A stretch of 64,000 nucleotides of DNA from Thalassobacillus devorans. Its GTDB lineage: Bacteria; Bacillota; Bacilli; Bacillales; Halobacillaceae. Under the pieces are notes generated by a model that saw only the letters and a list, made by a program, of their open reading frames with translations, made no database searches and was not told the DNA's origin. Of this stretch, positions 34,601 to 42,715 are shown one piece after another (within the stretch, counting starts at the first letter, position 1; the number at the start of each line of letters is the position of its first letter). Made by a program: the position numbers and the translations under genes. The stretch is from the NCBI RefSeq assembly GCF_900176565.1, contig NZ_FXEH01000005.1:645384-709383 (forward strand), read 5' to 3'.

Positions 34601-35719
34601 CTATTGTTCTAGTGTTTCGATGAACATTGTTTCGTATTCTTCGGCAATTTTTCTCGCATGAAAATCATTCGTGCGTTCGATGCCTTTTCTGACTATTTCA
34701 GCGCGCTGGTTTTCTTCCAATATAAGCAATTCGTAGATTTTCTTTGCCATATCTGCTTCGTCCCCAACCTTACACATTGCTCCGAATTCTCCATTGTTCA
34801 GTACCTCGACCGCTCCAGGGCGGCAGCTTGTAGAAACAATTGGCGTCCCTGTCGCTAGAGCTTCCGCCAACACGTGGCCGAATCCTTCTCTTTTAGAAGA
34901 AAGAACAAAGGCATCGGCATGATGGAAATAAAGATAAGGGTTGCGCTGGAAACCAAGGAAGTGAACTTTATCAGCGACTCCAAGGGTGTTAGCAAGCTGC
35001 TTCAAGTCTTGCTCTAGTTCTCCTTCGCCCAGGATGACCAGTCTGGCTGCAATACGCTCGTTCACCTGCTTGAAAGCTCGTAAAAGCGTCCGATGATCCT
35101 TATCATTGACCATTCTGCCAGCAGTAATGAGCACCTTGTCATCTCCTGCAAAAATAGGCTGGTGTTCTTCTGGCAAAGCTTCTTTTTTCATCATGGTACG
35201 GATGGTATCAATATCGACAGGATTGTAAATGACGGTTATTTTGTCAGGCTGTACATTGTACCGTTTCACGATATTCTCCTTTACCCCATGTGACAAGGCG
35301 ATAACCCTGCCTACACGGCGGTAAAGTAACCCATAGAGCTTCAGTTTAAAATCCGCCTTAAAACTTCCGCCAAGATAAGCTGCTTCCCGTACAACATTTT
35401 TCGCCTTCGTCCCTGAAATGATCGTCGCGAGAATTGCAATCGTATTATAATTTGGAATCGTGCTGAACACGATATCTGCCTTTTCTTTGCGGATCACTTT
35501 CGCTAGCGGAATGATAGCGGAACGCAGCCGCTTCGTATCCAGCTTAATGAACGTAACGTCTGGATCCAGGTAAGACTCATAGCTTCCATTATAATCCAAA
35601 GTGACAAGAATCGGGGTGAATTTTTCCCGGTCCATGTTGTTGATGATATTCAAAATTGTGCGCGCTGCACCGCCCGCACCTAGTTGATAGATAAAAAACA
35701 GAACTTTCTTCTTTTTCAT
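34601..35719 (-). CDS. Family 4 glycosyltransferase, 372 aa
   Basis: GT-B fold with N-terminal FFIYQLGAGGAARTILNI, a middle ITAGRMVNDKDHRTLLRAF, and the donor-site pattern LSSKREGFGHVLAEALATGTPIVS. It is the first gene of the run from here to 20446, after a gap of about 250 bp that holds the inside-out palindrome, so a promoter may lie in that gap. AAAGG is 12 bp before ATG 35719. Confidence 0.88.
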   Translation of the reverse strand: MKKKKVLFFIYQLGAGGAARTILNIINNMDREKFTPILVTLDYNGSYESYLDPDVTFIKLDTKRLRSAIIPLAKVIRKEKADIVFSTIPNYNTIAILATIISGTKAKNVVREAAYLGGSFKADFKLKLYGLLYRRVGRVIALSHGVKENIVKRYNVQPDKITVIYNPVDIDTIRTMMKKEALPEEHQPIFAGDDKVLITAGRMVNDKDHRTLLRAFKQVNERIAARLVILGEGELEQDLKQLANTLGVADKVHFLGFQRNPYLYFHHADAFVLSSKREGFGHVLAEALATGTPIVSTSCRPGAVEVLNNGEFGAMCKVGDEADMAKKIYELLILEENQRAEIVRKGIERTNDFHARKIAEEYETMFIETLEQ

Positions 35720-35845
35720 TTCGGCTTCAGCCTTTCGTTACATAAAAAGCACCATTATACTTCACGCATTATATCATAGCCAAACTGATAAATAAATTGT
35801 CGGAAAGATTACAAAACAGCAACATTAAGCAATTACTTTTCCCAT

Positions 35846-35897
35846 TAATTGGAGGGATCCGGGGTGTGATTTAACACACCCCGGATCCCTCCAATTA
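35846..35897. repeat. Dispersed CACCCC/CTCC palindrome, copy 4, inside-out form
   Basis: A perfect 23-bp inverted repeat with a 6-nt loop (35869-35874). The half-arm is the same unit (CACACCCCGGATCCCTCCAA), but here the CTCC end is outside and the CACCCC end faces the loop, the reverse of the other four copies. It lies 127 bp upstream of the glycosyltransferase start. Confidence 0.85.
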
Positions 35898-35913
35898 TTT
35901 GATATTTATTTCA

Positions 35914-35955
35914 ATATAAAAAAGCTCACAGGATATTAGTTTCCCTGCAAGCTTT
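35914..35955 (-). terminator. Terminator after ugd
   Basis: AAAGCTCACAGG pairs with CCTGCAAGCTTT with two internal mismatches; TTTTTTATATTG follows on the minus strand. Confidence 0.65.
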
Positions 35956-35970
35956 CTAGCTAATTGGTGA

Positions 35971-37278
35971 TTATCCGTAAATGACCGGGCGGCCGATGGA
36001 GTGGTACTCGACGCCGCTGTTTTTGACCTGGTCGAGGTTGAAGCAATTACGTCCGTCAAATAAGAGCGCTTTATTCATTCTTTCTTTATAGCCGGAAAGC
36101 GGGAATTCTTTGATTTGCTTCCATTCTGTAAGAATGATTGCAACATCAGCATCCTGCACCGCTTCTTCGGCAGTTTCGGCATAGTTCACTTGATCCGGCA
36201 GCACCTTTTTCGCGTTGTCGACAGCAACTGGATCATAGGCTACAACAGTTGCGCCTTCTTCGAGCAGTTTTTCGGTTACGGCGATCGACGGCGCTTCCCG
36301 CATGTCGTCCGTGTTCGGTTTAAATGATAGGCCAAGGACAGCTACATTTTTGCCTTTCAGGTCATAGATGCGTTTGAGCAGTTTATCGACGATGATGCTG
36401 CGCTGACGTTCATTGACATCCACCACATTTTCCAGGATCGGCATGTCATAAGCGATCTCCTTGCCGATGGATATAATAGCCCGTGTATCTTTAGGAAAAC
36501 AGGAACCGCCAAAGCCGATCCCGGCATTCAGGAAGCTTTCCCCGATACGCTTATCCATTCCCATCCCTTTAGCAACATGGTCAATGTTCGCACCGATCTT
36601 CTCCGAAAGGTTCGCCATTTCATTAATGAAACTGATTTTCGTTGCCAAAAATGCATTAGAAGCGTACTTGATCATTTCGGCACTTCGCAAATCCGTCTTG
36701 ACGATCGGCAGGTTGAACCCGGCATTTACTGCTTCCAATAGTTCTAAGGCTTCTTCATCATCGGAACCGATCACGATCCGGTCCCCATGAAAAGTATCAT
36801 AAACAGCAGAACCCTGACGTAGGAATTCTGGATTCGAGGCAACTTTTATATGTACCTCATGCACCAGGTTCGCTTCAATCGTTTCCTTAATATACTCATT
36901 GGTTCCGACTGGCACGGTACTCTTGGTCACGATGACCGTGTCGTTCTCCAGGTGTTCTGCAATGTCACGGCTCGCCGCTTCAATATAGGTCAAATCAGCG
37001 GAGCCATCTTCTCCCTGTGGTGTGCCGACAGCAAGATAGACAAGCTGTTTGTCCTTCAGGCCTTGCTCATAATCGGTGGTAAAATCAACCTGTTCACTGC
37101 GGAGATTCTTCTGAAGAAGTTCTTCCAGTCTTTCTTCATAGATAGGGCTTTTCCCGCTATTCAGCTTTTCTACTTTTTGTTCATCAACGTCGATGCAGGT
37201 GACATGATGGCCAAGCTCCGCCAGGCAGACACCGGTGACCAGGCCGACATAGCCTGTGCCGATTACTGCTATTTTCAT
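35971..37278 (-). CDS. ugd: UDP-glucose 6-dehydrogenase, 435 aa
   Basis: NAD-dependent oxidation of UDP-glucose to UDP-glucuronate, the uronic-acid donor for teichuronic acid-type polymers. The Rossmann motif GTGYVGLVTG is at residue 7 onward, the catalytic cysteine lies in GFGGSCFPKDTRA, and the C-terminal NAD domain has LGLSFKPNTDDMREAPS. Length is normal. It starts 13 bp after galU, which makes its substrate. In B. subtilis such enzymes are activated by YwqD phosphorylation, and ywqCD are present at 0.6-2.1 kb. GAAGGACTT precedes ATG 37278. Confidence 0.94.
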   Translation of the reverse strand: MKIAVIGTGYVGLVTGVCLAELGHHVTCIDVDEQKVEKLNSGKSPIYEERLEELLQKNLRSEQVDFTTDYEQGLKDKQLVYLAVGTPQGEDGSADLTYIEAASRDIAEHLENDTVIVTKSTVPVGTNEYIKETIEANLVHEVHIKVASNPEFLRQGSAVYDTFHGDRIVIGSDDEEALELLEAVNAGFNLPIVKTDLRSAEMIKYASNAFLATKISFINEMANLSEKIGANIDHVAKGMGMDKRIGESFLNAGIGFGGSCFPKDTRAIISIGKEIAYDMPILENVVDVNERQRSIIVDKLLKRIYDLKGKNVAVLGLSFKPNTDDMREAPSIAVTEKLLEEGATVVAYDPVAVDNAKKVLPDQVNYAETAEEAVQDADVAIILTEWKQIKEFPLSGYKERMNKALLFDGRNCFNLDQVKNSGVEYHSIGRPVIYG

Positions 37279-37291
37279 AAGTCCTTCACTC

Positions 37292-38179
37292 CTAGTTGTT
37301 TCTTAGGTTGTCCAGCTTCTTTTCCATATAAGCTTTGATTTCTTCATGTAAGTCTTCCCGGTTCAAGGCGAAGTCGATCGTCGCCTGGACGAAGCCGAGT
37401 TTTCCTCCGATGTCATATCGTTTCCCGGTAAAATTGTACGCAAGTACCTTTTCCCGGTCATTCAATGTTTCAATTGCATCGGTCAGCTGGATTTCGCCGT
37501 CTTTGCCAGGAGCCTGTGTTTTTAAAATACCGAAGATTTCCGGCGACAGCACGTAACGGCCCATGATGGCCAGGTTGGAAGGTGCTTTATCGACCGGTGG
37601 TTTTTCTACCAATGATTCAGTTTCCTGTACGGCTTCTGGGTAGCCATTTTTATCAGATGGGTTAATGATGCCATATTTCGAGACATTTTCCCAAGGGACA
37701 TCCTGAACGCCGACCACAGAGTGACCGTACTGATCATAGACATCAATCAGCTGCTTCAGGCATGGCTCCTCCGCCTCCACAATATCGTCCCCTAACAGGA
37801 CGGCAAATGGCTCATTGCCCACAAAGCTCTCAGCGACACTGATGGCATGACCGAGCCCTTTTGGTTCTTTTTGTCGGATGTAATGGATATTGGCCAGACT
37901 GGAAATCGACTGGACCATTTCCAGCATGTCTGTCTTTCCTTTTTGAGTGAGTTTTTCTTCCAATTCATAGGAAGTATCAAAATGATCCTCAATGGCACGT
38001 TTACCGCGGCCGGATATGATGATAATATCTTCGATGCCTGACTGGACCGCTTCTTCTACGATATACTGGATGGTCGGTTTATCGACGATTGGCAGCATTT
38101 CTTTCGGCTGTGCCTTCGTAGCAGGTAAAAAACGAGTCCCAAGCCCGGCAGCCGGGATGATTGCCTTTTTTACTCTCAT
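37292..38179 (-). CDS. galU: UTP-glucose-1-phosphate uridylyltransferase, 295 aa
   Basis: Makes UDP-glucose from UTP and glucose-1-phosphate. N-terminal [26 protein letters not shown] is diagnostic (quoted motif core [17 protein letters not shown]), with LLGDDIV and LVEKP further on. A TTG-initiated extension to 38200 exists, but AAGGGGA before ATG 38179 settles the start. It heads a two-gene unit with ugd and runs divergently from the dehydrogenase at 38389. Confidence 0.94.
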   Translation of the reverse strand: MRVKKAIIPAAGLGTRFLPATKAQPKEMLPIVDKPTIQYIVEEAVQSGIEDIIIISGRGKRAIEDHFDTSYELEEKLTQKGKTDMLEMVQSISSLANIHYIRQKEPKGLGHAISVAESFVGNEPFAVLLGDDIVEAEEPCLKQLIDVYDQYGHSVVGVQDVPWENVSKYGIINPSDKNGYPEAVQETESLVEKPPVDKAPSNLAIMGRYVLSPEIFGILKTQAPGKDGEIQLTDAIETLNDREKVLAYNFTGKRYDIGGKLGFVQATIDFALNREDLHEEIKAYMEKKLDNLRNN

Positions 38180-38264
38180 GGTTACTATCCCCTTTTTCAA
38201 TCACGATAGTTTATATGCTAGTAGCTATTCTATCATAAACCATCCCCATTGAATAAAACATCAA

Positions 38265-38293
38265 CTGTCATTAAATTGTTATATACGTATAAT
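38265..38293 (+). promoter_or_regulatory. Probable sigma-A promoter for the nucleotide-sugar dehydrogenase
   Basis: CTGTCA (38265-38270), 17-bp spacer, perfect TATAAT (38288-38293), 95 bp upstream of ATG 38389. Confidence 0.55.
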
Positions 38294-38388
38294 ATTAACC
38301 GCTACACAAATGTTATAGATGCATGTATGATATTATTGTTGTACTATATACGATAAAACTTCCCATATAAAGGCAGGAATTTAAAATT

Positions 38389-39702
38389 ATGAGTCTATAT
38401 TCAAAGTTACAGGCAAAAGAAGAAAGAATTGCGGTAATTGGCTTAGGTTACGTCGGACTTCCACTAGCCGTGGAACTGGCGAAAGAATATGATGTTGTCG
38501 GCTTCGATGTCAACGAAGCGAAGCTGGACAAATATAAGTCTGGTATCGATGTAACAGATGAAGTCGGTAATGAAGCTTTATCCCAAACTTCCATGACCTT
38601 CACAAATGATGAAGATGAATTAAAAAGTTGTAAGTTCCATGTCGTAGCTGTTCCTACACCAATCAATGTCGATAAGACACCTAACCTGAACCCTGTAATT
38701 GGTGCGAGCAGAACAGTTGGCCGCAACCTGACAGAAGGTTCGATCGTGGTCTATGAATCAACCGTGTACCCGGGGACTACGGAAGAAATCTGCATTCCTA
38801 TTTTGGAAGAGGAGTCCGGCTTGTCTTTCGGCAAAGACTTCAAGGTGGGCTATTCTCCAGAGCGAATCAACCCTGGTGATAAAGTGAATACCCTAACCAA
38901 AATCACCAAAATCGTTTCTGGATCCGATGATGAAGCACTACAGGAAATCTCTGCTCTATATGGTTCTATCATTGAGGCTGGAGTTTTTGAGGCAGAATCA
39001 ATTAAGGTTGCTGAAGCCGCTAAAGTCATCGAAAACTCCCAACGTGATATCAATATCGCATTTATGAATGAATTATCGATGGTTTTCAACAAAATGGGCA
39101 TCAGCACAAAAGCCGTACTGGAAGCTGCAGGAACCAAATGGAACTTCCTGAAGTTTACACCTGGTCTTGTTGGCGGTCACTGCATCGGTGTTGACCCTTA
39201 TTATTTCACTTATAAAGCAGAGCAGCTTGGCTATCATTCGCAAATCATCCTGTCTGGTCGTAAAATCAATGACGACATGGGCAAATATATTGCAAGTAAC
39301 GTCATTAAGAAAATGATCAAGGCAAAACAGGAAGTGGATGGAGCGAAAGTAGCCGTGCTCGGTCTTACATTTAAAGAAAATGTCGGCGATGTTCGGAACA
39401 CGAAAGTAATTGACATCATTGAGGAATTGAAAGAATATGGTGTCGAGCTGCTTGTCCATGACCCGGTGGCGGATGCAGAAGAGGCACAAAGAGAATTCGG
39501 CATCACCTTGGTTGATAAAGAAGAACTGACCGATTTGGATGCGATCGTCTATGCTGTTCCTCACCGAGTATTCAAAGAAGCATATCCTTTAGAACAGCTT
39601 GACAGCATGTATAAAGATGACCGAAAAGTACTGATCGATGTCAAAAGCTCCCTGGAGCGTAAAGAATGTGAAGATAAAGGCTACCATTATTGGAGCCTCT
39701 AA
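38389..39702 (+). CDS. UDP-N-acetylhexosamine dehydrogenase (TviB/WbpA type), 437 aa
   Basis: Second nucleotide-sugar dehydrogenase. GLGYVGLPLAVELAKEY at the N-terminus, YSPERINPGD, and the active-site GLVGGHCIGVDPYYFTYKAE are typical of the VipA/TviB/WbpA group, which oxidises UDP-GlcNAc or UDP-GalNAc to the uronic acid. LGLTFKENVGDVRNTK marks the C-terminal NAD domain. It could supply an amino-uronic acid to the polymer. The substrate may instead be UDP-ManNAc; motifs alone do not decide. Monocistronic, with its own promoter and terminator. Confidence 0.88.
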   Translation: MSLYSKLQAKEERIAVIGLGYVGLPLAVELAKEYDVVGFDVNEAKLDKYKSGIDVTDEVGNEALSQTSMTFTNDEDELKSCKFHVVAVPTPINVDKTPNLNPVIGASRTVGRNLTEGSIVVYESTVYPGTTEEICIPILEEESGLSFGKDFKVGYSPERINPGDKVNTLTKITKIVSGSDDEALQEISALYGSIIEAGVFEAESIKVAEAAKVIENSQRDINIAFMNELSMVFNKMGISTKAVLEAAGTKWNFLKFTPGLVGGHCIGVDPYYFTYKAEQLGYHSQIILSGRKINDDMGKYIASNVIKKMIKAKQEVDGAKVAVLGLTFKENVGDVRNTKVIDIIEELKEYGVELLVHDPVADAEEAQREFGITLVDKEELTDLDAIVYAVPHRVFKEAYPLEQLDSMYKDDRKVLIDVKSSLERKECEDKGYHYWSL

Positions 39703-39705
39703 ACG

Positions 39706-39736
39706 AAACGCCCTGCCTAACCAGCAGGGCGTTTTT
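39706..39736. terminator. Terminator between convergent genes
   Basis: AAACGCCCTGC pairs with GCAGGGCGTTT, then T on the plus strand. It overlaps the last base of the tagO-like stop codon and may serve both genes. Confidence 0.85.
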
Positions 39737-40827
39737 CATGAGGAATCCTTTTCTTTTTTAGATGACTTTGATGCTGTTTTTTTGACCGTATCAATGACGG
39801 GTTTCTTTCCTCCCCTCAGAACTCCGGTCATTTCAGCAAATAAGTGCAGAAGGACTAATATTAAGAACGTGAGTCCTAACGCCAGCGCAAAGGATGCATA
39901 GGAAAAAATTACTCCAAGGAATCCAAAAAATGCACTGAAGCCATATAAAATCAGAACTGTCGTCCGATGACTCAAGCCGGCTGCAATTAACTGATAGTGG
40001 ATATGCTGGCTGTCTGGAGACATGATATTCTGTTTATTCCGAAGCCTCCTTAAAATAGAGAACATGGTATCGAAGATCGGGATTGCCAATACAAGAATCG
40101 GAATGATGAAACTGAAGAAAGTGATACTCTTCATTAAACCGACAACAGAAATGACTGCAACAGAATAGCCAAGAAATAAGGATCCTGTATCTCCCATGTA
40201 AATCTTCGCCGGATAAAAATTATGCGGCAGGAAACCAAGATTACTGCCAATCAATACCACACAGAACATGACGGCTGCAGCATGATTGTCAATAAACGCC
40301 ATCACCGTAATACTTGTCAATGCGATGGTTGTAACTCCTGTAGCGAGCCCGTCCAGCCCATCGATTAGATTGATCGCATTTGTGACCCCGATAATCCAGA
40401 AAAACGTCAGGATGACACCAACAAAATGATTCAATGGAATCTGACCAATCAATGGAATCGTCAGGTTTTCCATAACCAATCCTGAAGAAATCAAAATGAC
40501 AGCTGCAATGATTTGACCAGTAAGCTTTACGAGTGGACGCAATTGATAACGATCATCCAGTAATCCGGTAAGTGTCACAATGGCAGCTCCGATAGATATC
40601 GGCCAAAAAAAATCGTTGGTAGGCTGGAAATATACGAGACCAGCCACAGCACCGGCAAAGATTGCCAGGCCTCCCATCCGAGGTGTTACCGTTGTATGTA
40701 TCTTTCTAAGCTCCGGATAATCCATGACTTTCAGCTTCTGAGCCAGCTTACGCACTGGAAAGGTCAGTAAGAAGCTTGTTCCAAAAGAGATTACCAGTCC
40801 AATAAGCAAATTATTTATAGCAAGCAT
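39736..40827 (-). CDS. tagO: TagO/WecA-type undecaprenyl-phosphate sugar-1-phosphate transferase, 363 aa
   Basis: Polytopic MraY-family protein with about ten membrane helices. Catalytic and metal motifs are LLDDRYQLRP, NAINLIDGLDGLATG, IYMGDTGSLFLG and the HIHYQL loop of the WecA/TagO branch. It places GlcNAc-1-phosphate on undecaprenyl phosphate, the first membrane step of teichoic and teichuronic acid synthesis. It is probably the priming enzyme for the polymer assembled by the 20-36 kb genes, though it may also serve ordinary teichoic acid. The C-terminal tail is lysine- and serine-rich. Confidence 0.92.
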   Translation of the reverse strand: MLAINNLLIGLVISFGTSFLLTFPVRKLAQKLKVMDYPELRKIHTTVTPRMGGLAIFAGAVAGLVYFQPTNDFFWPISIGAAIVTLTGLLDDRYQLRPLVKLTGQIIAAVILISSGLVMENLTIPLIGQIPLNHFVGVILTFFWIIGVTNAINLIDGLDGLATGVTTIALTSITVMAFIDNHAAAVMFCVVLIGSNLGFLPHNFYPAKIYMGDTGSLFLGYSVAVISVVGLMKSITFFSFIIPILVLAIPIFDTMFSILRRLRNKQNIMSPDSQHIHYQLIAAGLSHRTTVLILYGFSAFFGFLGVIFSYASFALALGLTFLILVLLHLFAEMTGVLRGGKKPVIDTVKKTASKSSKKEKDSS

Positions 40828-40955
40828 AGGGGGACCCCACTTTATCGTTAATGTTTGATTATCTAAGTCAGACCTCTTTCATTCTACATGATTATCTTAT
40901 AATCATAAAGCGGGCATATGAAATTTGAGTCCCCTCACAATCGATTTGAAACGAT

Positions 40956-41072
40956 TCAACCTAATTGTTGAATCAATTGCTCAATCGCTTCCTCTGTCGT
41001 TTCGATTTCTTCCATTTCACTTTGCCTGATTATATTTTGTAACACTTCACTCAAATTTATATCTTCCTTCAT
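40956..41072 (-). CDS. Possible 38-aa acidic small protein
   Basis: ATG 41072 is preceded at 9 bp by GAGGAG and opens a 38-codon frame ending in TGA at 40956. The product begins MKEDINLSEVLQNIIRQSE and ends AIEQLIQQLG; it is acidic, amphipathic-helical, with no signal peptide. It lies between the tagO-like gene and the short HTH-TPR gene on the same strand, about 280 bp after the latter and behind a terminator. Not recognised. The rest of this 525-bp gap holds the two-copy element and the terminator at 41312-41338. Confidence 0.5.
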   Translation of the reverse strand: MKEDINLSEVLQNIIRQSEMEEIETTEEAIEQLIQQLG

Positions 41073-41213
41073 TGTAATTAGCTCCTCTTCCCTTTTATTT
41101 ATACATATGCATCTTTCGGTTGCTTGGTTTATACTACATATATTTACATATCGATACGACAGTAAACTTCGATTTACGACTGTATCAGTTAAGATAGGGT
41201 ATATTTCTCCATT

Positions 41214-41311
41214 AAAAAAACTTGGCTTATTGCCTAGCCCTTATGGCAAAAGCCATTGTATTTTCTTATACTTTAACCTATTAACAAAAATAAATTTCCG
41301 AAAGTATAAAA
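41214..41311 (-). repeat. Two-copy structured intergenic element, copy A
   Basis: Read on the minus strand it aligns over about 95 bp with 52016-52116. Shared blocks are AAAGTATAAGAA, a GGC-NNNN-GCC hairpin followed by CATAAG, then a second GGC...GCC hairpin running into a T-run (TTTTTTT). The outer TACTTT/AAAGTA pair can also base-pair. It could be a small structured RNA ending in its own terminator, or a short mobile repeat. Not recognised. Confidence 0.5.
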
Positions 41312-41338
41312 AAGGTTTGCCTTTACCAGGCAAACCTT
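41312..41338 (-). terminator. Terminator after the short HTH-TPR gene
   Basis: A perfect 11-bp stem AAGGTTTGCCT with its complement, TTACC loop, then TTTTTTATAC on the minus strand. Confidence 0.88.
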
Positions 41339-41352
41339 CCTTTTGATTTTTA

Positions 41353-41985
41353 TCAGCAAGTCGTCCTTGCCCTTTGACGTCTACTTTTAATATTCACTAC
41401 ACATTCAGAAGTATTCAAACGGACAATTTCGACTCCTTGTGCAAGTTCGAATAATTCTTCAACATACCTGTCACTCTCTTCTAAGTTTCCGTGACAATGG
41501 TATTTCATTGCTAAATAATGAAATAAAGCTTTGTCGAACATTTTATTATGCTTGATAAAATCATTTGACTTATCCAAAAAATAGCTTAAATAATTATCTT
41601 CAATCCATGCTGCATGCTCGAACATCTGCTTTTGATAATGGTAGACCGTCAGCAGCAGATGATAGATCATTTCCTGATGAAGGGATGGAATCGGCTGATA
41701 AAACTCTATCTCAGTAACGACGGTATCAATATCCCTTTTCACTCCTGCAAATAAAGCATTTTGCAGCTTTTGCAACAAATTATGGAGATACTGATCGGTC
41801 ATCTTATGGTCTGCAAAATAGGATACAGGCCTGTCGAAGTATTCGCTGAGGTACTGGATGCTTGAAGGTGGCAGTTGAATCAATCCCTTTTCGAGCATCT
41901 TTATTTCCTCACTTGGGATATCAAGCTCGTCTATTGTAACCCCGTTGATATGACATAAATAATCGATCCTCGACTTCAAATTCAT
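41353..41985 (-). CDS. Short HTH/TPR regulator-like protein, 210 aa
   Basis: The N-terminal 60 residues look like a degenerate XRE-type helix-turn-helix (LCHINGVTIDELDIPSEE, LSEYFDRPVSYFAD). The rest matches the first TPR units of the longer proteins at 42716-45255 (LLQKLQNALF, QEMIYHLLLTVYHYQKQ, FDKALFHYLAMKYH). It stops where they continue for another 200 residues and ends in a basic RRQRART tail, so it may be a truncated paralogue. GGGAGG lies 7 bp before ATG 41985. RRNPP-type peptide sensing is possible but not shown. Confidence 0.65.
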   Translation of the reverse strand: MNLKSRIDYLCHINGVTIDELDIPSEEIKMLEKGLIQLPPSSIQYLSEYFDRPVSYFADHKMTDQYLHNLLQKLQNALFAGVKRDIDTVVTEIEFYQPIPSLHQEMIYHLLLTVYHYQKQMFEHAAWIEDNYLSYFLDKSNDFIKHNKMFDKALFHYLAMKYHCHGNLEESDRYVEELFELAQGVEIVRLNTSECVVNIKSRRQRARTTC

Positions 41986-42095
41986 CATAACGCCTCCCGC
42001 ACTGGATGTCTGTTAATGATTAAACCCAATGTATCACAAGGCATTTAAGAAGTTTGTCATTTCTTGTAAGGATATTCTGTTTATTGTGAAAAGTT

Positions 42096-42104
42096 TTCGA
42101 CAAA
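42096..42104 (-). promoter_or_regulatory. Perfect Spo0A-box match upstream of the short HTH-TPR gene
   Basis: On the minus strand TTTGTCGAA, nine of nine, about 110 bp before ATG 41985. ATGACA at 42055-42060 could be a -35 downstream of it. Function inferred. Confidence 0.4.
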
Positions 42105-42144
42105 TACGGGAGATTTCCCGGGAAATAGTTGATTTCAGACAAAA

Positions 42145-42624
42145 TTATTTTTCTGATTTTCGAAAGGATGACACAATAAACAGGATTCCCACAGCAATTG
42201 TCGCACCTGTCGTATCTAATAATACATCACCGAAATATGGCGTGCGGTTGGGCGTCTGCCCTTGATGCCATTCATCAAAGGCAGCGTACAAAACAGTCAA
42301 AATCCACGCTATGAGCATTAATCCGCTAGTGGCCAGACGAGTAGATTTTTTCAAAGCATAATAGAATAACAGCGTCAGAACAAGAAACACTGTTATATGA
42401 GCACTTTTTCGGATAAAAAATTCTACTAAACCCGCCGTCCCTAACGCTTCAAGACTTACTTCAGAATGGTGATAAGTAAAATGGACCGGATCAAGAACAG
42501 GATTTAGAAAGGATAAGTCTATATATTCCGATAACATCGGTTTAATATCCTGCTCTTGATATGGCTGGGAGGAAGAATAAAAAATGCCCGCCATCCATAA
42601 GACCGGTCCTATCCAATATTTCAT
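42145..42624 (-). CDS. VanZ-like membrane protein, 159 aa
   Basis: Four membrane helices and the VanZ-family pattern: an N-terminal IFYSSSQP, FIRKSAHITVF, and YAAFDEWHQGQTPNRTPYFGDVLLDTTGA. VanZ confers low teicoplanin resistance in enterococci; most bacillar members have no known role. AAAGGAGGAG precedes ATG 42624. It lies on the same strand as the HTH-TPR genes that flank it. Confidence 0.88.
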   Translation of the reverse strand: MKYWIGPVLWMAGIFYSSSQPYQEQDIKPMLSEYIDLSFLNPVLDPVHFTYHHSEVSLEALGTAGLVEFFIRKSAHITVFLVLTLLFYYALKKSTRLATSGLMLIAWILTVLYAAFDEWHQGQTPNRTPYFGDVLLDTTGATIAVGILFIVSSFRKSEK

Positions 42625-42688
42625 GTCTGGCTCCTCCTTTTCCTAATGACTTAATTCGATGAAAGTTTAACGTACTTATCTGCATAGG

Positions 42689-42714
42689 AAAACCTGCAAG
42701 CTAATGCTTGCAGG
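42689..42714 (-). terminator. Terminator after the HTH-TPR pair
   Basis: CCTGCAAGC pairs with GCTTGCAGG around a TAAT loop, then TTTTCC on the minus strand. It starts 2 bp after the stop codon. Confidence 0.75.
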
Positions 42715-42715
42715 A

